10,007 nt of DNA from Betaproteobacteria bacterium. GTDB taxonomy: Bacteria; Pseudomonadota; Gammaproteobacteria; Burkholderiales; Sulfuriferulaceae. This document shows positions 6,305 to 10,007 of this stretch, piece by piece; the stretch's first letter is position 1, and each line of letters starts with the position of its first letter. The position numbers and the translations under genes were made by a program. Where the stretch lies: the NCBI GenBank assembly GCA_003455595.1, contig DMQT01000085.1, forward strand, positions 1 through 10,007. The letters run 5' to 3'. Below the pieces are notes generated by a model. That model saw nothing but the letters and a program-made list of their open reading frames with translations, ran no database searches and was not told the origin of the DNA.

Positions 6305-7772
6305 ACGTTTGCGGGGCTGGCAGCTGCCTGCTGCCGCGCTCTTGCTCGGCGCGCTGTCGGTATTCGGCTTCGCACCGTTCGACCTGTTTCCGCTGCCGCT
6401 GCTCACGCTGGCTGGCCTGATCTGGCTGTGGGGGCGCTATCAAACCCTGCGGCACGCCGCGCTGCTGGGGTTTGCCTTTGGTTTGGGCTACTTTGGCACG
6501 GGAGTATCGTGGGTCTACATCAGCCTGCATACTTACGGCGCGATGCCGCTGCCGCTGGCGGCACTGGCGACGGTCTTGTTCTGCGTGTTTCTGGCACTGT
6601 TTCCTGCGGCTGTCGGCGCGCTACAGCATCTATTGCGTCGGGCGGGTATATGGCGCTTTGTGCTAGTCATTCCGGCACTGTGGATGCTGTCTGAATGGGT
6701 GCGTGGCTGGATTTTTACTGGCTTTCCCTGGCTCGCGGTCGGTTATTCGCAAGCGCCATTGAGCCCGCTGGCTGGATTTGCACCGCTGCTGGGGGTGTAC
6801 GGCGTGTCGCTGCTGCTGGTGCTCAGTGCGGCGGCACTGGCGCTCTGGCGTGTGCGCGTTGGCTTGGTGGTGGCGACATTCTGGCTGGTTGGGTTCGGCT
6901 TGCAACACATTCACTGGACGCACCCCATTGGTGCGCCGGTCAGTGTGAGCCTGTTGCAAGGCAATATTTCACAAGACATGAAATGGGATGCGGACAAAAC
7001 CGTCGCCACCCTGCGCGATTACCGCAGCATGGTTGAGGCCAGCAAGGCGCGCCTGATTATCCTGCCGGAAACGGCGCTGCCGCTGTTTCTGGACGAAGTG
7101 CCGACGTCCTATCTGGATGACCTTGCGCAGCGCGCGCGCGCCAATGGCGGCGATGTGCTGGTCGGCGTGCCGGAGCAGTTCGCCGACGGGCGCTATTACA
7201 ACAGCATGAAAAGTTTCGGCAGCGCGCCCACCCAGACTTACCGCAAATTCCACCTGGTGCCATTTGGCGAATATATCCCGTTGAAATCGGTATTCGGCTT
7301 CATCGTCACGGTGTTGCACATTCCCCTGTCCGATTTTGCACGCGGTGCGGCGTATCAGCAGCCGATGCAGGTGGCGGGTCAGCATGTCGCGGTGAATATC
7401 TGTTACGAGGACGTGTTCGGCGAGGAAATCATTCACCAGCTACCGCGTGCGACGATACTGGTGAACGTCAGCAACGACGCCTGGTTTGGCGATTCAGCTG
7501 CGCCCTGGCAGCATCGCCAGATTTCGCAGATGCGCGCGCTGGAAACCGGCCGCCCCATGCTGCGCGCCACCAATACCGGCGTGACGGCGGTAATCGATCC
7601 GCGCGGGCGCGTCGTACAACAGCTGCCGCTGTTTACCCGCGCCACGCTCAATGCCGAGGTGCAAGGCTACGCCGGCAGCACACCATTTACGCACTGGGGC
7701 AATCGCGCGGCACTGCTGCTGAGCGGGCTGCTCCTGGCAACAGGGGCGTGGTTGCAACGCCGCCCCCGTTGA
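6297..7772 (+). CDS. lnt: Apolipoprotein N-acyltransferase Lnt
   Basis: A 491-residue inner-membrane enzyme that adds the third acyl chain to the N-terminal cysteine of lipoproteins, the last maturation step before outer-membrane sorting. Residues about 10-205 contain several hydrophobic spans (for example 10-25, 32-46, 55-75, 85-107, 120-132, 157-182, 188-203). The nitrilase-like carbon-nitrogen hydrolase domain follows (about 215-460), then a last membrane span (470-485). The catalytic triad is visible as E258 (ILPETALP), K317 ([12 protein letters not shown]) and C369 (NICYED), matching E. coli E267/K335/C387 in order and context. The ATG at 6297 overlaps the end of nadA by 8 bases; a start at 6258 in the same frame would add 13 uncharacteristic residues. 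In many Proteobacteria lnt follows corC; here it follows nadA. It converges on the diguanylate cyclase gene 6 bases away. Confidence 0.94.
   Translation: MTERLRGWQLPAAALLLGALSVFGFAPFDLFPLPLLTLAGLIWLWGRYQTLRHAALLGFAFGLGYFGTGVSWVYISLHTYGAMPLPLAALATVLFCVFLALFPAAVGALQHLLRRAGIWRFVLVIPALWMLSEWVRGWIFTGFPWLAVGYSQAPLSPLAGFAPLLGVYGVSLLLVLSAAALALWRVRVGLVVATFWLVGFGLQHIHWTHPIGAPVSVSLLQGNISQDMKWDADKTVATLRDYRSMVEASKARLIILPETALPLFLDEVPTSYLDDLAQRARANGGDVLVGVPEQFADGRYYNSMKSFGSAPTQTYRKFHLVPFGEYIPLKSVFGFIVTVLHIPLSDFARGAAYQQPMQVAGQHVAVNICYEDVFGEEIIHQLPRATILVNVSNDAWFGDSAAPWQHRQISQMRALETGRPMLRATNTGVTAVIDPRGRVVQQLPLFTRATLNAEVQGYAGSTPFTHWGNRAALLLSGLLLATGAWLQRRPR
7743..7766. repeat. GC-rich hairpin at the lnt/diguanylate cyclase convergence
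   Basis: GGGGCG (7743-7748) pairs with CGCCCC (7761-7766) around a 12-base loop, at the very end of lnt and just past the stop of the opposing gene. It could slow polymerases from both sides, but neither strand has a T-run after it. Confidence 0.3.
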
Positions 7773-7778
7773 ACGAAT

Positions 7779-9230
7779 TCAGGCGGCCTTCTGTCGCGTC
7801 GTGTTGCGGCCGTTGCGCTTGGCTTCGAGCAGGGCATTGTCGGCGCGACTCAGCGCCATGCTTTCAGCCGAGTCCTTGCGGCTGTATTCGCTCAGCCCAC
7901 CGCTCCAGTTAAGGCGGTGCAACACACCCGGTTGCAACTCCAGCACCGCGGGCAGGCTGGCACGCAGACGGTCGGCCAGTTCGATGGCGCGGGGTAACGG
8001 GGTATTCGGGAAGATCACGCAAAATTCGTCACCACCCAGCCGCGCCACAAAATCGCTACCGCGCAGATGGGTCTTGAGCGCCAGACCGAACTGCACAATC
8101 AGTTGGTCCCCCGCGTCGTGCCCGTAGGTGTCATTAACGAATTTGAAGTTGTCGATATCGATGATGAGCAGGCTATGCATCAAACCCTGCTGCAAGGTTT
8201 TAAACAACTCGCTCTGACGCGCCTCAAAACTGCGCCGGTTATACACCTGCGACAGATGATCGAGGCTGGCCTCGGTTTCGACCTGCTTTTGCTTGCCTAC
8301 CGTCAGCTGTGCCAGTTTGATCAGCATACTCACCGGTTTTTCAAATTCCATCAGATTAACTGGATAGATACCACGTAGGTGCTGACGCCGGATATCCGTC
8401 ACCAAATTGACGATAGCGTTGAGATCTTCACTCACCCAGACATGCAGTCGGCTTTGCACCAGCCACACCATCGTGGCCAGCAGCAGCGACAACACCAGCC
8501 ACACCGTAAAGTAACTCAGCAGCGGCATGCTTGGCTGCGCCTGCCACACTGCCAGCTTCCACGGCGTGCCATTAAGCGGCAATACAGTGGCGCTGGCGCT
8601 GGTTTTTAGGTTTTCGTCGCCACGCCGTTGCACCACGCTATACACCCCCGGCATGCTGTATTGACGCAGCTCCAGATAGCCGCCAGGCAGCGGCAAGCCA
8701 TCGAACAACTCCTGAAGATGCGGCGCGGCCTGAGTCAACACCACATGACCCAGTAGCTGGCTGCCGTCGCGCACCGGCTCGGATACCGTCAACCCAAAAT
8801 TGCTGGTCGCAGTCGGCAATGTCTCACCAGGCTGCACTAGGTGCGTATACGCTTCTGGCAGTATCGCCGGATAGGCGGCCTGACTTTCTACTGACTGCGC
8901 GGGTACCAAATATATTTGCGCACCTTCATTCAGCGCATAAATATTGGCTGCCTGCGTGCGGCACAGCGCTTCGGCACCAGTTTTGAGACACGCAACGGTT
9001 TGCGGATGGCGCGCAATCAGACGTGCGGTCTGGCGTACATCCTGGGCCATATTTTCGATTTGCTGCGCAATCAGCGGCTGCTCGCCTTTACCCAATTGCG
9101 GTACTACAACGGGTGTAGACAGCCAGTAGACGGTGAGCATCGCCACAATCAATGCGATTTCCAACGCGATAAACAGCGCCAGACTGAATCGGGCCAACGA
9201 AGGCTTCATGAGGGCAGAACGGGTAACCAT
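7779..9230 (-). CDS. Membrane-anchored diguanylate cyclase (GGDEF) with a periplasmic sensor region
   Basis: About 483 residues from ATG 9230; in-frame GTG 9245 and ATG 9209 are alternatives and none has a clear ribosome site. Numbering here is from the GTG at 9245. A membrane span at about 19-43 and a second at about 243-264 enclose a periplasmic segment of about 200 residues, probably a Cache-like ligand sensor, with two cysteines at 86 and 95 that might form a disulfide. A linker (about 265-325, HAMP-like position) leads to the GGDEF domain, which makes cyclic di-GMP from two GTP. Seen there: DHLSQVYNRRSFE (329-341), metal-site IIDIDNFK (361-368), NDTYGHDAGD (371-380), the intact signature GGDEF (404-408) and an RxxD inhibitory site (R395-D398) exactly five residues before it. 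The enzyme should thus be active and product-inhibited. The gene follows dut in the same direction; the ligand sensed is unknown. Confidence 0.9.
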   Translation of the reverse strand: MVTRSALMKPSLARFSLALFIALEIALIVAMLTVYWLSTPVVVPQLGKGEQPLIAQQIENMAQDVRQTARLIARHPQTVACLKTGAEALCRTQAANIYALNEGAQIYLVPAQSVESQAAYPAILPEAYTHLVQPGETLPTATSNFGLTVSEPVRDGSQLLGHVVLTQAAPHLQELFDGLPLPGGYLELRQYSMPGVYSVVQRRGDENLKTSASATVLPLNGTPWKLAVWQAQPSMPLLSYFTVWLVLSLLLATMVWLVQSRLHVWVSEDLNAIVNLVTDIRRQHLRGIYPVNLMEFEKPVSMLIKLAQLTVGKQKQVETEASLDHLSQVYNRRSFEARQSELFKTLQQGLMHSLLIIDIDNFKFVNDTYGHDAGDQLIVQFGLALKTHLRGSDFVARLGGDEFCVIFPNTPLPRAIELADRLRASLPAVLELQPGVLHRLNWSGGLSEYSRKDSAESMALSRADNALLEAKRNGRNTTRQKAA

Positions 9231-9254
9231 ATTGTTATTAAGCACGCGCGCTTG

Positions 9255-9283
9255 TTTGCTGTCAGTGAATACAGCACAGCAAA
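9255..9283. repeat. 8-bp inverted repeat upstream of the diguanylate cyclase gene
   Basis: TTTGCTGT (9255-9262) and ACAGCAAA (9276-9283) are perfect inverted copies 13 bases apart, filling most of the gap between dut and the cyclase gene. On the minus strand no T-run follows, so a terminator is unlikely; an operator or an mRNA hairpin is possible. Confidence 0.4.
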
Positions 9284-9298
9284 AATCATGCCGTCTGC

Positions 9299-9751
9299 TT
9301 ATTGGCGCCCGGTACTGCCGAACCCACCTTCTCCGCGTGCGGAAGCGGCAAAGTCATCCACGATATTGAAACCGACCTGCTCCACCGGCACCATCACCAG
9401 CTGGGCGATGCGCTCAAGCGGATTAATCACGAAAGCTTCCTGTCCACGATTCCATACCGAGATGAACAGCTGCCCCTGATAATCCGAATCGATCAGACCC
9501 ACCAGATTACCCAGCACAATGCCATGCTTGTGTCCCAGCCCGGAGCGCGGCAGGATAACCGCCGCAAGATCGGGCGCGCCGATGTGGATTGCCATGCCCG
9601 CAGGCACCAGCTCGGTCTGGCCGGGCGCGAGGCTGATGGGTGCATCAATACAGGCGCGCAGGTCGATGCCAGCGGCACCGGGCGTGGCGTAACCGGGTAA
9701 AAAATCACGCAGACGCGCGTCGAGTATCTTGATGTCTATTTGGCGTGACAT
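9299..9751 (-). CDS. dut: Deoxyuridine 5'-triphosphate nucleotidohydrolase (dUTPase)
   Basis: A 150-residue trimeric enzyme that hydrolyses dUTP to dUMP and pyrophosphate, keeping uracil out of DNA and feeding thymidylate synthesis. All five family motifs are present in order: [10 protein letters not shown] (24-33), [10 protein letters not shown] (68-77), [15 protein letters not shown] (81-95) with the catalytic aspartate in IDSDY, RIAQLV (114-119), and the C-terminal glycine-rich [10 protein letters not shown] (139-148) that closes over the active site. Length equals that of E. coli Dut. Two ATGs are in frame, at 9757 and 9751. The second is preferred because AGGGA lies about 5 bases ahead of it, whereas the first abuts the AGGG. 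The first ATG overlaps the coaBC stop as ATGA, so the genes are translationally coupled either way. Confidence 0.95.
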   Translation of the reverse strand: MSRQIDIKILDARLRDFLPGYATPGAAGIDLRACIDAPISLAPGQTELVPAGMAIHIGAPDLAAVILPRSGLGHKHGIVLGNLVGLIDSDYQGQLFISVWNRGQEAFVINPLERIAQLVMVPVEQVGFNIVDDFAASARGEGGFGSTGRQ

Positions 9752-9753
9752 GG

Positions 9754-10007
9754 TCATCCCTGTTTTTGTAGTGAATATAAATTGGCAATATGGTCAATAA
9801 GTTGACAGGCCAGCGTCAGTTTGTCGGCACGCGGCAGCGCGTAGCTACCTGCGTCATCGAGCAGCCATAATTCGTTTTCATCGCTACCCAGTGCATCCTG
9901 CACCCGGTTAACGACGATGAGTGGCAACTGCTTGCGCTGACGCTTGGCTTCGCCATAGACCAGCAGATTTTCGCTTTCAGCTGCGAAGCCAACGCAGAAC
10001 GACGCGT
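9754..10007 (-). CDS. coaBC: Phosphopantothenoylcysteine decarboxylase/synthetase CoaBC (Dfp), C-terminal 83 residues
   Basis: Only the 3' end of the gene is inside the window; it enters from the right edge and stops with TGA at 9756-9754. The fragment begins [19 protein letters not shown], continues [25 protein letters not shown] (in pieces) and ends with a helix before the stop. This is the closing part of the CoaB domain, which joins 4'-phosphopantothenate to cysteine using CTP; the N-terminal CoaC domain then decarboxylates the product on the way to coenzyme A. Motifs GFAAES and VxN are conserved in the CoaB family. The direct coaBC-dut junction, with a 4-base ATGA overlap to the first dut ATG, is a common proteobacterial arrangement and supports the call. 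Confidence 0.9.
   Translation of the reverse strand, partial: ASFCVGFAAESENLLVYGEAKRQRKQLPLIVVNRVQDALGSDENELWLLDDAGSYALPRADKLTLACQLIDHIANLYSLQKQG

Overview
The window looks like ordinary chromosomal DNA of a moderately GC-rich Betaproteobacterium. The Hda N-terminus (QLILDIA), the coaBC-dut order, the NrtR-NadA pair and an RbgA-like GTPase all fit that class. The phylogenetic placement is inferred from protein character only; no search was run. There is no phage, insertion sequence, CRISPR array, tRNA or rRNA that I can support.

Layout. (1) 1-1168: the first 349 codons of a COG2509-type FAD-dependent dehydrogenase (minus strand, cut by the left edge) diverge from rbgA/ylqF. The 121-bp gap carries two outward-facing -10-like boxes around a near-perfect 21-bp palindrome. 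(2) 1169-2645: rbgA, then a small heat shock protein gene with a sigma-32-like promoter overlapping the rbgA stop, a strong Shine-Dalgarno and a textbook intrinsic terminator. (3) 2646-3748: a degraded low-density stretch. It holds a carboxymuconolactone-decarboxylase-family gene broken by two single-base insertions and, just upstream and overlapping it by ATGA, a DinB-like C-terminal fragment; otherwise no clear gene. (4) 3749-4423: hda (minus), the DnaA-inactivating AAA+ protein. (5) 4424-7772: a tight plus-strand operon nrtR-nadA-lnt. The promoter upstream of nrtR has a consensus -35, and two equally built inverted repeats, probable NrtR operators, cover the -35/-10 spacer and the start region. 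(6) 7779-10007: a minus-strand set coaBC (3' end only)-dut-diguanylate cyclase, converging on lnt with a 6-base gap.

How the genes work together: NrtR most likely senses NAD-derived ADP-ribose and represses its own operon, including quinolinate synthase NadA. Because nadA and lnt overlap by 8 bases, the lipoprotein acyltransferase would fall under the same control unless an internal promoter exists. CoaBC (coenzyme A) and Dut (dUTP removal) are a common pair; the membrane GGDEF protein follows them in the same direction and may share transcripts. I did not find a convincing previously undescribed multi-gene system. The most interesting signals are regulatory: the tandem operators at nrtR, the palindrome between the dehydrogenase and rbgA, and the placement of lnt in an NAD-controlled operon.
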